Positions 1 to 9,520 of a stretch of 64,000 nucleotides of DNA are shown here, one piece after another. Position 1 is the stretch's first letter. Each line of letters opens with the position of its first letter. Under the pieces are notes generated by a model. The model worked only from the letters and a program-made list of their open reading frames with translations. It had not been told where the DNA came from and did not search any database. The position numbers and the translations under genes were made by a program. Source of the stretch: Fomitopsis serialis (Eukaryota; Basidiomycota; Agaricomycetes; Polyporales; Fomitopsidaceae); contig NW_025954996.1 in NCBI RefSeq assembly GCF_022376445.1, positions 1 through 64,000 of the forward strand, written 5' to 3'.

Positions 1-338
1 AAGAGTGCGACATGAAGTCCTTTCCACAGGCCCTGGAGCCGACGCCAGCCGTGACTCCATGCCCGCGTCTGCGCAAACTGGCGCTGCGATATGAGCCGAA
101 CGAAGAGGACGGTGGTCGGAAGCTGCTCACCAGTCTGTACAGCGTGCTGCAGAAGCGCGACGCGGCTCAGACTCCCCTGGAGTCGCTCAGTCTTCAGGTT
201 AAGCCTGTGGCCGACGAGACGGTCTTCACGCCTTCCGGAGTCATCGGCCGCTTGCCGTCAGATTTTGATGACATACAGGCGAGTTTGGAGTGCATGGTCG
301 ACTCGCTGGAGGTCATGTTGTTAATTGATGGTGACTGA
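1..338 (+). CDS. F-box family protein, C-terminal part (cut by window edge)
   Basis: The reading frame is open from the left edge of the window and stops at a TGA at 336-338, so only about the last 110 residues are visible. The segment LEPTPAVTPCPRLRKLALRY followed by a LQKR motif matches the C-terminal ends of the two intact F-box proteins here: SALEPRPSRTAVPCKRLRRV then LQKRAEV in the 7.4-9.2 kb gene, and LAPTPTGIPAPHLRELVLQY then LRQRAEV in the 60.2-62.2 kb gene. In those proteins this is the last leucine-rich, LRR-like part, presumed to bind substrate for an SCF ubiquitin ligase. No F-box is visible because the N-terminus lies outside the window. Family assignment rests on the paralogues in the window. 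Confidence 0.7.
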   Translation, partial: ECDMKSFPQALEPTPAVTPCPRLRKLALRYEPNEEDGGRKLLTSLYSVLQKRDAAQTPLESLSLQVKPVADETVFTPSGVIGRLPSDFDDIQASLECMVDSLEVMLLIDGD

Positions 339-770
339 ACTACGGGTGTCGTGGGCTGAAACGGGTGAGTGCTTCAATCATTGCATGCGAGGACTGCTGA
401 ATGATGACACCCAGTTCGCGAAGGGGCTTGTTCAAGAATGTTATACACGTAACGCATTGAATGCAAGTCAAGTATGTATGCTGCACCAACAGGTTGAGCG
501 ACCAGCTTCGGACGATATAACATAGTCGCAGTTAGCCTGTAGCGACCGATCTCGGAGTCCGAGTCGGTGATTTCGACAACAGCATTCCAAAATCTCGGCG
601 CACCCAAAACAAGTGGAGCTGTAATTTGTACAGCCAGGACTCAGCAGTGGATGAGACCGTTCGGAAGGTCGACGGACGAGAAGGGAGAGCTCGTCGGTGA
701 CAGCATTCTGCTGAGCCTTTTAAGGCAGGATCCGACTCCGTACATGGTCTAGGTCATACCTCCGCTAAAT
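339..770. other. gene-poor stretch
   Basis: I see no supported gene. Open frames are short and lack family signatures. It lies between an F-box gene end and an F-box relic, so it may be decayed duplicate sequence. Confidence 0.4.
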
Positions 771-905
771 GTCAATGAGACGACTTCGCGACCAGGCGAG
801 GTATTCGCGGACTCTTGCGAGCGATGTGGGCTCCTCGCCGACCGAGATGACTAAGCGTGCCCGGAAGATGGACTCGCTTGACATGACCTCTCGCTATAAC
901 GCATG
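771..905 (-). pseudogene. F-box protein relic (about 43 codons)
   Basis: On the minus strand this stretch reads VMSSESIFRARLVISVGEEP, then LARVREYLAWSRSRLIDI and a stop. The F-box protein at 4691-6640 has LMASVSTFWTCLVIWIDEDP, then LARIRDYVTWSRDRLIDIY at the equivalent place, so the two align without gaps over about 43 residues. The relic stops right after RLIDI, and I cannot extend it convincingly on either side. Flanking sequence gives no F-box motif and no start codon in frame. It is best read as a leftover of a duplicated F-box gene, not an expressed gene. Confidence 0.6.
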
Positions 906-1380
906 TAGAGTTCTGGGAAGAGACCTAATTAGATGTCACCCCAACCTACCGGGTCCATAGTTCGGAGCAACTTGAATGTGCAGCGCCGAACACGTAGTGC
1001 AAGACAATGGGATCATCTGGTGAGAGATGCGACGGCCTCGGGGGAGATCATGGCTACGGAGCTAGATACATTAAGTAGCCAGGGTAAAGTTCCTGTCAAA
1101 CCGCAAGATATCGGCGATGTTACTAGGTCGCATCCATTGATGACAGCGAAGCATTGATAGACGTACGTGAGTTCTATGGCTCTACTTGCTCGACAATGCC
1201 GAGTCCAACTTTGCAACCGGTGACAATGAAGTATCCCAAGAACAAGGCTAGCCCGTACGCTGCGTCACGAGACAATGATGGGTTGCGAACTCAGAGAACA
1301 TACTCCCGAGCAATAGCACAAAGATTCCACCGTGCATCTGGATGTCCACGCCTCGGACCTGTAGACGGGGATTTACCGAT

Positions 1381-1620
1381 TCAAGATGGGTTGTTGTATC
1401 CTCCCCTCCAGTCGTCCCAACGAACCGTGGCCACGTAGCGATGAAACCACTCCTTGTCTTCCGGCGCAAGCTCGCAGCAATCGCGCACGTGCAGGAAGTT
1501 CACTGTCGACACCAGGTGTCCAGGCTCGTCATCTTCCACGAAGCCGGTTGCTGCGTGTGCGTCGCGGCGCGCCTCGAAGAGAAACCGCAGGTCCGAGCTG
1601 CGAAACTGCGCATCAGGAAA
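1381..1620 (-). other. unassigned coding-like fragment
   Basis: A minus-strand frame of about 80 residues ends at a stop near 1381 and has protein-like composition (for example LRFLFEARRDAHAATGFVED and ELAPEDKEWFHRYVATVRWD). Upstream it runs into the AT-richer repeats with TTCGCACAAA near 1640, where coding character is lost. I do not recognise a family. It could be the last exon of a gene broken by repeat insertion, or chance. There is no start codon with supporting context. Confidence 0.25.
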
Positions 1621-2769
1621 CCTACCCCACACGAATTTGTGGCAATTCGCACAAATTCGCACAAATCTCCTGGAGACCCCATTTACTTGACCCCCCAATT
1701 CCCTCGCTCGAATTTGCGTGAATTCACATCCAATGGCTGCGAATTGCAAGGAAATACTAGCTCAACCATACACTTTGGGTACTTCAATTCACATTGTTTC
1801 GCATGTATTTACATGCATAACCACTACGTACACCCTACTCAACTCATACCTACAGCTTGATGCACATTCCAGCCATCCGCTCGGAAGGCCTGTCGAGAGA
1901 CTGCCCGCAGATTTGTAGTGCGCGCACATCCACCGAGGGCGTGGAGGCGTGCGCAGAGGCAAGGAGGCTGATCACATTTGTGGCCAGACAGCCAAGGGGG
2001 CGCACGAGAGGGGCGCACACGAGAAGAGCTGCAGGCGAGATCAACGGTGAGTGCGCAGAGTCCTAGCAATGGACACGGGTAGCACCGCGCGTACACAGGA
2101 TGCATACTGCACCCGCGACGCGCGTACCCGTACCCATGTATGGTGCTACCCGTATCCTACCTGGGGTCAGCGTCAGTGTTGGCGGTGGACCGCGGGTCAG
2201 CCACCCTCTGTGGTACCTCCGAGTGTGTTGCCTGCACCCGCCGTACTCGTCTTCCTCCCTGCCCTCCCTACTCGTTCGTGCTCGCGCGTCCCGCTCCTCA
2301 TGCGCACCGTCCCGCGTACTCGCCACTGTGCCCATACCCACAGTCCGCTCGTCGGCTGCGTGTTGCACACGCCCCGACCCTGCGCACCGTCGGTCTCCCA
2401 TCCTTTATTCATGCGCGCGTGGTCCGTTCGTCGGCCGTGTGCTTGCATGCTGGGCAATCGCCCAGTGCGCTCGCGGTTGGCGTGTGTACCGTCGCCTGCC
2501 CGCCCGTTCATCGGTCGGCTGTGTCTGCGCGGTGGGCATTCGCCCAGAGCGCTCGCCGTTGCTGTGCCCGCCCCCTGCTCCGCTCGTCTGGTTGCTTGCT
2601 TGCCCATCTGTCCGCTCGTCCGCTCGTCTGCTCGTCCGTCCGTCCACCCGTCCGCATGCCCGCTCGGGCGCGTGTTCGTCGGCCGTGTCTGCGTGCTGGG
2701 CACTTGCCCAGCGCGCTCGCGGTCACCGTGCGCGTGGTGGTTGTCTGCGCCCTGTGTCAGTGTGCCTGC

Positions 2770-2883
2770 CCTCTCGCCCTCTCGTCCTCTCACCCTCTCG
2801 TCCTCTCACCCTCTCGTCCTCTCACCCTCTCGTCCTCTCGTCCTCTCATCCTCTCTCCTCTTGTCCTCTTGTCCTCTTGTCCT
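2770..2883 (+). repeat. minisatellite, CCCTCTCGTCCTCTCA-type unit
   Basis: The words CCTCTCGTCCTCTCA and CCTCTTGT recur head to tail across about 114 bp with slight variation. The tract is almost pure C and T apart from single G or A positions. No coding or promoter role can be read from it. Confidence 0.8.
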
Positions 2884-3877
2884 CCCGCCTGCGCACTCGT
2901 GGCCACACGCCCGCTAGTGCACTCGTCAACCGGGAGCCCGTTAACCCGCTCACCCACTTACTCACCCACTCGCCCGTTTGACTTCCCGCCTGCCCGCTCA
3001 CTCTCCCGCCCCTCGTCCACTCGTCCGCCCGCCGTCTGTCTGTCGGCTGTGCCTGCACGCAGGGCATTGGCCCTGAGTGCTCGCGGTCGTCGCGCTGCAC
3101 GTTGCCGTGTTCTGTGTCTACGTTAGTGGGCTCGTTCGGGTGCGTCTGCACTCACCGGTGGACTCTCGCCCTCGCCCGCCTCGCCAGCCACACCCTTCCC
3201 TGTCATCCGATCGTCACCCGCTCGTCGTCCCCGCTCGTCTTCCGCGCCTGACGTCTGCTCATTGTCTCTGCTTGTTGTCCGTGCCCGCCGTCGCAACAGT
3301 GCAAGCGGATGGGTGGTCGAGCGGACGAAAAAGCAGTCGGGTGGACGGACAAGTGGGCGGATGAGCGGCGGATGAGCAGGCGGACGAGCGGTCGAGCACA
3401 CGGACGGCCGGTACCTAGATATGCGAGGGGCAAGTCCGGCGCGAGAGAGCGAGTGAGCGGATGTGCCATAGAGCTGGCAGTGCCAGAGGTGGCAGACGGC
3501 TCGGCGGGCGCACGCGCGGGTGAAAACGCAGGCATGTAAAACGGTAGTCAGGTAACTGAGGTAAGCACGGACAGCGAACTCACCTGCGAGCCTTTCTGCC
3601 CTCGTTGAAGTTGCTTGCCCCTTCGTCTTGTCTTTTCGTCGAGTTTCTGCGACACCCCAACGCGAGCGCTTTGAATAAAATTCGCTCGACACCAGGTGTG
3701 CAACGTGGCGAGGTAAGTCATGTGACAGATCTCACTCAGGGCAGGCACACTTGCGACTTGTCTGACTTCTTCGTCTCGCGCTGCTCAGGCTGCTCAGTGT
3801 TCTGTGCTGCCACAACACTGGTACGCTCACGACCAATAAGCTCACCGTCGAGCGAAACCAGTCTCACCCAGCCACCG

Positions 3878-4149
3878 TTCTCGCCCGCCGTCTCGCTTGC
3901 CCACCGTCATGCTATATCCATTGCATGCCCCACCGTCTCGCAGGCCCGCCGTCTCACTGACATGGGCCCGTCATCTCGCAGGCCCGCCGTCTCGCAGGCC
4001 CGCCACCTCGCAGGCCCGGGCATGCCTGCCGTCCGTCTCGCCCACCATCTCGTACTCGTCTTGTCTGCCCGCCGTCTCGCTCGCCCACCGTGTCGTTCGC
4101 CCGCCGTCTCGTCCACCATCTCGCCCGTCATCTCGCCCGCGTGCCGTCT
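3878..4149 (+). repeat. minisatellite, GCCCGCCGTCTCGC-type unit
   Basis: About 270 bp made of near-tandem copies of a 14-17 bp unit, CGCAGGCCCGCCGTCT or CGCCCACCGTCTCG. The copies are clearest at 3955-4020 and 4075-4145. The tract is C-rich although its surroundings are G-rich, so it is a local strand-composition switch inside the larger repeat field. Confidence 0.75.
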
Positions 4150-4690
4150 CGCCCGTGTTCGTCATTCTTCTCGACGAACAAGTGGCGGGCGGAAGAGCGG
4201 GCAGGCGGCAACACGTCAACCGCGAGCGCGCTGGGCAACTGCCCAGCACGCAAATACGACCGACGAACACGCGGAAAGCGAGCGGGCAGGCGAGCGAGTC
4301 GGGAGACAGGTAAGCGGGCTGCGGGCGTGGACGGACAGTCGGACGGGCATGTGAGGGGGTGGGAGAGCGGGCAGGACCGTCGACCGCGCGCGTGTTGCGT
4401 GCGAGCGAGCGGGCGAACGGGAGGACGGGCGGGCGGGCGGGCAAGCAGGACGGCGAGCGAGCAAGCAGGACGGCGAGCGAGTGAGTCGGCGGGCGGACGA
4501 GCGTTAGCAACAGCGTGCGAGCACTAGCGCGGACCAACGGCACAAGCACGTCAACCACGAGCGTGCTGGGCGAATGCCCAGCACGCAGACACGGCCCACG
4601 AGCAGGTACGAGCGAACAAAAAGACGAGACTTCGCGGGTGTGTGGACTACCGGACGCGCGAGCGGGAGGACGAGCAGGGGAGCTGGGAGG

Positions 4691-6640
4691 TCAGCATACG
4701 GGCGGGTGAGCGGGCGAAGGATGCGCATGAACAAACTTGGACGGGCGGGTGAAGGTGAGTGGAGGCCGTGTGAGCCTCGGAGCGAGCGAGCTGACCGTAC
4801 GGACAGCACACACGTCAATAAGCACGGTCGACACATGCGCCGACCATGGGCACGCTGGGCGAATGCCCCGCATGAAAATGCAGCCGACGGGTGGATCACG
4901 GGCACGTACACGGACGAATGGGAAAGTGGAAGGTGAGGCAGGCAGACAGGATAATTCAAGGGTTGGCAGGCAGGAAATCTGGTGGGCACGCGGGCACGGC
5001 AACCGGGAGCACTCAGACACGGCCACCGAACGTGTGCGCGGCTGCTGAACGTATGTAAATGACCGATAACAATGGAACAGAGCCAGACGAGTTGTCTGGA
5101 CTTGTACATTTGTACATATGGACTGTGTATTGTAATCAAAACTGAACAAAACATCTGATGTACATACCAATTCTCGACGTGTATGTACATGAACGTATTT
5201 CAGTTTGTTTGGGAGGCATTCGCACCGATTTACAAGCCGTTCGCAACGACAGGCGCGCCGTGGCGATTTGGCGCCGATTCGCGCCACATTCGCGCAGGGG
5301 GGGTTTCCTGATGGCGTGCATCCGACGATCGTGAGCCCCTTGAGGTACCGGCAGACCCAGAACTCTCCCAAAGGTGTCGGTATTGGCATGGCAAGCGCAC
5401 GTATGATCTCCGAGCACAAGCCGTCGCATGAAATGAACCAGGCCCGGCGGCACGAGTCCTGGCCCTGCGCACCCGCGAGGAGGCTGAACAGTGTCATCGC
5501 ATTTACAATTCCTTCCATGCTGATTACGTACGAGTCTCCAAGTTGAGCGGGTGTATCCATCGAGCACCGCGTGTACGACGCCATCTCGGCGTACGAATAA
5601 TCGAGGAGTCGGTTGTACTCCGAGATGATGTTGCCCGTCATATCGATGAAGTCGATGACATCCCAAGTCATAGTCGATTCCAAAATGGGTGGTCCGGTAT
5701 ATGAGCAGTCCAGTTTCAGATTGGCGAGCTGGACTTTATAGAGACCGTTGCAGCTGGCGAGACAGCTCAAGAGGTCGACGAGCGGGAAAGGCGGGTGATG
5801 CGAGTCGTACTCCAGCAGATAAACACCGTCGAGGCGAGGTGGCAGTGGTAACCGAGGAAACGGCTTCACGTACACCTCGCGGAAGGGGAAACCGCCCATG
5901 TAGAGCCACAAGAGCTTGGGGGCGTGGAACTCGCCAACCAGGGATGGCGCCGCTTCAATGCTTGCGACGGTGTCGTCGATCACGGAGCTGAGCCTGAGCA
6001 ATATCAGCTCGTCCGCGCACCCAACAAGATCGACGCGAGGGAGTGGAAGTGAGCTGGAATGGAGAAGTCGCACGCGAAGAGTTTGCCATCTCTTCACATG
6101 CGGGGAAAGCACGTCCATGACGGCTTTTACGTGAGCTTTCTCTGTAGGATCCCTCTTTGTATGCGGTCGCGGGCCGGGGGCATCTCTTCGTAGGATGTAA
6201 ATGTCGATGAGGCGGTCTCGCGACCAGGTAACATAGTCACGGATTCTTGCAAGCTGTGGAGGGTCCTCGTCGATCCAGATAACGAGACATGTCCAGAAGG
6301 TGGAAACGCTTGCCATCAGCTCTCGCCATAGACAACAGACGGAGGTAAGGGACTCCTGAAACGGCCACCTGGAATTTGGGTTGCTATGAGGTAGACAGGG
6401 ATCTGGTTCATCCCAATTCGCTGCGAATGAGGCTAGAATTGTCGGGTCCGACCCAGCATCGAGCACGGCACGGAAAATCATCAGGAGAACATCTGGTGGG
6501 AGGACGCTGATGGGGGCAGAAGACTTGCAGATAGATGAAGAGGGTTCGAGATAGCTCGTGCACTGCGCGGGCATATTCAGTGGCCTGTGCCGTCCGCTCG
6601 TATTATCAGTACCAATAAGTGGCGAGAAGCTAGCAACCAT
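4691..6640 (-). CDS. F-box family protein with repeat-derived or truncated 3' end
   Basis: The start is the ATG at 6640-6638. Residues ~46-60 read ISVLPPDVLLMIFRAVLDAG, an F-box core, followed by SVCCLWRELMASVSTFWTCL, the usual CRxWR continuation. The rest to about residue 450 is a leucine-rich, LRR-like region. F-box proteins of this type recruit substrates to SCF ubiquitin ligases through Skp1. After roughly residue 450 (below ~5290) the frame enters GCGAAT-rich repeats and then the GC-rich field, so the last ~200 residues look like translated repeat. Either the gene ends by splicing near there, or an insertion removed the true C-terminus. The conserved LALRY/LQKR terminal segment of its paralogues is missing, which favours truncation. 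The F-box half is reliable; the end is not. Confidence 0.55.
   Translation of the reverse strand: MVASFSPLIGTDNTSGRHRPLNMPAQCTSYLEPSSSICKSSAPISVLPPDVLLMIFRAVLDAGSDPTILASFAANWDEPDPCLPHSNPNSRWPFQESLTSVCCLWRELMASVSTFWTCLVIWIDEDPPQLARIRDYVTWSRDRLIDIYILRRDAPGPRPHTKRDPTEKAHVKAVMDVLSPHVKRWQTLRVRLLHSSSLPLPRVDLVGCADELILLRLSSVIDDTVASIEAAPSLVGEFHAPKLLWLYMGGFPFREVYVKPFPRLPLPPRLDGVYLLEYDSHHPPFPLVDLLSCLASCNGLYKVQLANLKLDCSYTGPPILESTMTWDVIDFIDMTGNIISEYNRLLDYSYAEMASYTRCSMDTPAQLGDSYVISMEGIVNAMTLFSLLAGAQGQDSCRRAWFISCDGLCSEIIRALAMPIPTPLGEFWVCRYLKGLTIVGCTPSGNPPCANVARIGAKSPRRACRCERLVNRCECLPNKLKYVHVHTRRELVCTSDVLFSFDYNTQSICTNVQVQTTRLALFHCYRSFTYVQQPRTRSVAVSECSRLPCPRAHQISCLPTLELSCLPASPSTFPFVRVRARDPPVGCIFMRGIRPACPWSAHVSTVLIDVCAVRTVSSLAPRLTRPPLTFTRPSKFVHAHPSPAHPPVC
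5205..5295. repeat. GCGAAT/TTCGC repeat at the F-box gene end
   Basis: TTCGC words occur five times in about 90 bp (GGCATTCGCACCG, CCGTTCGCAAC, GATTCGCGCCACATTCGCGC) and adjoin the point where the F-box gene loses conservation. A similar cluster of TTCGCACAAA words lies near 1635-1665. Both are followed by AT-rich DNA with ATGTAC/ATGTATTTACATG words. They may be ends of one dispersed element, but no terminal repeats were found. Confidence 0.4.
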
Positions 6641-7443
6641 ACTGACGAGCGAGTTTGTTCGATGCTGAATTCAACTCTTCAGGCCACCGATACCATGAGC
6701 TTGGCCGACCATGTGCGATGAATGATGATTATGGGGCCCCTGATTTTTGTCACTTGAAGCCTGTGTTTGCGTATCCAGTCGAGCAGGAATTGGTCTCCCC
6801 TGACAGGCAGACCCTAAGCCGTAGGACTCTTTTCACCGCGGATAATACGTGCGCGGACACCGAATGTGAACAGAAAAAGCAGAGAGTGGAAAACAAGTGC
6901 AGAACCTCTTCGGCACATGTTTGAAGTCCGAGCCAAAAGTAGGAAAGAAAGCTAAAGAAAGTCATCGAGCATAATTAGCGGTCATTACCAAATATAGAAA
7001 TACGCTTTGGTCAAAACCTTGAAAACCTTGCTGGCAATGAACTGATGGCAGGAACATGCGGCGAAGCGGTTCTCCCTAAGCGGATCCCTCCTCCTCCTCC
7101 TCCTCCTCCTCCTCCCTATACTTGGCGACATTCCGCACTTGCTCATACTTCCTTCTAAGGCCAGCCTGCCAGCCTCAACAGTGACAGCAGCGTAATCTTG
7201 TATGACCAGATCTAGTACTAACCGGGCAAACGTTCTAATTCGGACTGTGCAGGTGTGCAGCTTCTACACAGATTGTAGGACTTGGATCACTGTCGTGCTG
7301 CGAGTTCAAGATCAACCAAGGTGTGTCGCATACGACATGATCAGTCCGCGCAAATAGGTGAAATACTGACAGCAAACCTCTGGTTGCGTTTTTTCACGGC
7401 CTTTCGTGATAATTAGGTTCGGTACTAGTAGCGGCAGTTGCTG
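6641..7443. other. intergenic, divergent F-box promoters, (CCT)n tract
   Basis: This lies between the divergent starts of two F-box genes, so it should hold both promoters. A (CCT/CTC)n microsatellite occupies about 7087-7115. I see no convincing TATA box and no gene. Confidence 0.6.
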
Positions 7444-9219
7444 ATGGCCAAACACTACTTGCCTCAAAACGCACTGCTGATATCACAAGATGACGACCGC
7501 ATTCGCCTACAAAGCTGCTCCAGTCAAGAGGTGCGCGTATGGTTCACCGCTAGGACGCATCAGCTCGAAATGGAATTACTGAGCGTCAAGAATCTGTACA
7601 ACTCGACGCTCTTCATCACCCGAATCCCCACCGAGCTGTTCGTCGAAATCCTCCGACTCGCTTCCCCGCCTCACGACGTAACATGGATCGCCACAGCGAT
7701 GGGTGTGTGCAGATATTGGCGAGACATCATTGCGGCCACGCCTCTCCTCTGGTGCGCATTCACACTGTTGCAAAACGTGCGGTTCATGGAGCTGTGCCTG
7801 GCACGCTCGAACAACACGCCCATCTCCATGGACTTTCGGACGGACGAACGGTTTCGTCGAGGACCTGAAAATAATCTTAGTCAGGTTGTTGAGCTGATGG
7901 GCTCGCATATTTCACGGCTCATACGCGTGGACCTCCGCATTGACCACCTGACCTCGGCGAAAGAACCAGCCATTGGCCGTCTGTTGCGCTCGCTGGAGTC
8001 CTCCTTACCTCGACTGACGTTCATGAGCCTGGCGGTCAAAGCCGGCTTCGGGCTCCGAGTCACTGCCGGCAGATCCCTCAGCTTCCACGGGGAGTCCCTC
8101 CCGGCCATCCGTACAATCATACTCTCTGGCGTTCATATATCCTTGAACAGTGTGCATATCCCTCACTTGACAAAACTGGAACTTCATGATATCAGGCATA
8201 CCGACCCCGACCGCGAGGACGAGTTCCTGTCCTCACTACTGGACCTCCTCGAGAGATGCGTCCAGTTAAACGAATTTAAGTTCACTTTCGAGAGGCGAAT
8301 CCGGCGGAGAGCACTGGTTGAACAAGTGGTCGAGGCAAGTCGCATCGTGTCGCTACCGCAGATGGGCCTATTCGCTTTGTCCGGATTGTGTACGGATATC
8401 GCATCCGTCATGATGCACCTGTCGCTACCGCGTCGCGCCGCGCTTTTGTTGGACGCCACGGACGGCATCGTTGGTACTGCTGGCTCCGGCTCTCGTACAC
8501 CAATACTCGAGGCCGTGCTGCCACTCCATTCCACACATTCGGTGGCTCTCGAGAAGGTGCATCTCGCGAGAATTTTCCAACGTTGTGATAGCCTTCATAT
8601 CTCCGCAAAAGCGGTTGGAACATACGGCGGAGAACCAACTCTGCGGGCCACATATCCGTTGGACCGCCAATCCCGGCTCTTGCGCGACGCCATGCTAGAG
8701 CTCAGTTCTTTCCTTCCGTCATCCTTGCGGACTCTCATTATCCACGGTACCGCCGTGCTCATCACCTCGCAGGACTGGCGCCTTTCGTTGTCAGCTTTCC
8801 CGCAACTCAAGCACCTGAAAATTTACGACTGGTCAGCAAGCAGGGATAATTTTCACTTCGCTTCCGCGCTCGAGCCAAGGCCAAGCCGAACTGCGGTCCC
8901 ATGCAAACGTCTGCGAAGAGTCGTCCTGAACTACGCGCCGAAGACGGTAGACGGCACTCTGTCCGTGTTCATGAACATTCAAGGGGCACTGCAAAAGCGT
9001 GCCGAGGTTGGCTCGCGTTTGCCGGAACTACACGTCGAATTACGGGCACGCGTAGGTAACACTGGCATATCTCAATCGTCAGTGAACGACGCGCTACGGT
9101 CATCAGAGGCATTCAATGAGCTACAGCGGAGCCTTGCATCCGTGGTAGGCACGGTGACTATCATCTGGAAAGACTTGGCCCAAATGTACGCAACCATTGT
9201 AGCAGGACAAGTCGAGTGA
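7444..9219 (+). CDS. F-box/LRR-like protein, intact, intronless
   Basis: A single uninterrupted frame of 591 residues. I start it at the first ATG (7444), reading MAKHYLPQNALLIS. An N-terminal helix DDRIRLQSCSSQEVRVWF precedes the F-box at residues ~57-100 (ITRIPTELFVEILRLA, then MGVCRYWRDIIAATPLLW). This is the standard Agaricomycete F-box layout. A long leucine-rich region of irregular LRR-like repeats follows, ending in the conserved segment PCKRLRRVVLNYAP/LQKRAEV. The expected role is substrate recognition in an SCF E3 ligase in cytosol or nucleus. The protein at 60.2-62.2 kb is a clear paralogue along its length, and the fragment at 1-338 is a third. No frame damage is seen. The substrate cannot be predicted. 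Confidence 0.85.
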   Translation: MAKHYLPQNALLISQDDDRIRLQSCSSQEVRVWFTARTHQLEMELLSVKNLYNSTLFITRIPTELFVEILRLASPPHDVTWIATAMGVCRYWRDIIAATPLLWCAFTLLQNVRFMELCLARSNNTPISMDFRTDERFRRGPENNLSQVVELMGSHISRLIRVDLRIDHLTSAKEPAIGRLLRSLESSLPRLTFMSLAVKAGFGLRVTAGRSLSFHGESLPAIRTIILSGVHISLNSVHIPHLTKLELHDIRHTDPDREDEFLSSLLDLLERCVQLNEFKFTFERRIRRRALVEQVVEASRIVSLPQMGLFALSGLCTDIASVMMHLSLPRRAALLLDATDGIVGTAGSGSRTPILEAVLPLHSTHSVALEKVHLARIFQRCDSLHISAKAVGTYGGEPTLRATYPLDRQSRLLRDAMLELSSFLPSSLRTLIIHGTAVLITSQDWRLSLSAFPQLKHLKIYDWSASRDNFHFASALEPRPSRTAVPCKRLRRVVLNYAPKTVDGTLSVFMNIQGALQKRAEVGSRLPELHVELRARVGNTGISQSSVNDALRSSEAFNELQRSLASVVGTVTIIWKDLAQMYATIVAGQVE

Positions 9220-9520
9220 CTGACAACATTACCGTACAGCGCATGATAGCACTCCGAGGACTATGTAGTAGCGGATAAACGATCACGGGTATTCTTGTGA
9301 TACACAACCATGATGATTCCACTTGCTGGTCCCTGTCTCCGTTTTCGCTGTTCTCGCGTCTCACCCACCCGAGTCCATGCGAGTGATTTCCACCGTTGTA
9401 TTCAATCTCACCCTTGTACGTGTAGCAAGTCGCGCCGCCCGCGGAGGTATATTACAGTTGTGGTACAAGTATCTTCCAACTACTAAAAGAATTTCATCTT
9501 GGACGGTCTTGCAATACATT

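Larger units (their letters stand above)
2051..5050. repeat. GC-rich low-complexity field with dispersed hairpin units
   Basis: About 3 kb of strongly biased sequence. The part up to ~3290 is rich in C and T on the plus strand (repeated CGTCCGCTCGTC words). Much of 3300-5050 is rich in G and A, with the reverse-complement words (GGACGAGCGG). A unit of roughly 60 bp with a central GGGC-N4-GCCC hairpin recurs near 2449, 2532, 2696 and 3058 in one orientation and near 4230, 4565 and 4853 in the other. All six frames are open for long stretches here, because the composition lacks stop codons; the predicted peptides are Arg/Pro/Ser-rich and not gene-like. Confidence 0.75.

Noticed and set aside
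2051..3126. Long overlapping open frames of about 290-330 codons on both strands
   Set aside because: They lie in strand-biased GC-rich repeat DNA that lacks stop codons in all frames. The peptides are repetitive Arg/Pro/Ser/Cys-rich strings with no domain.
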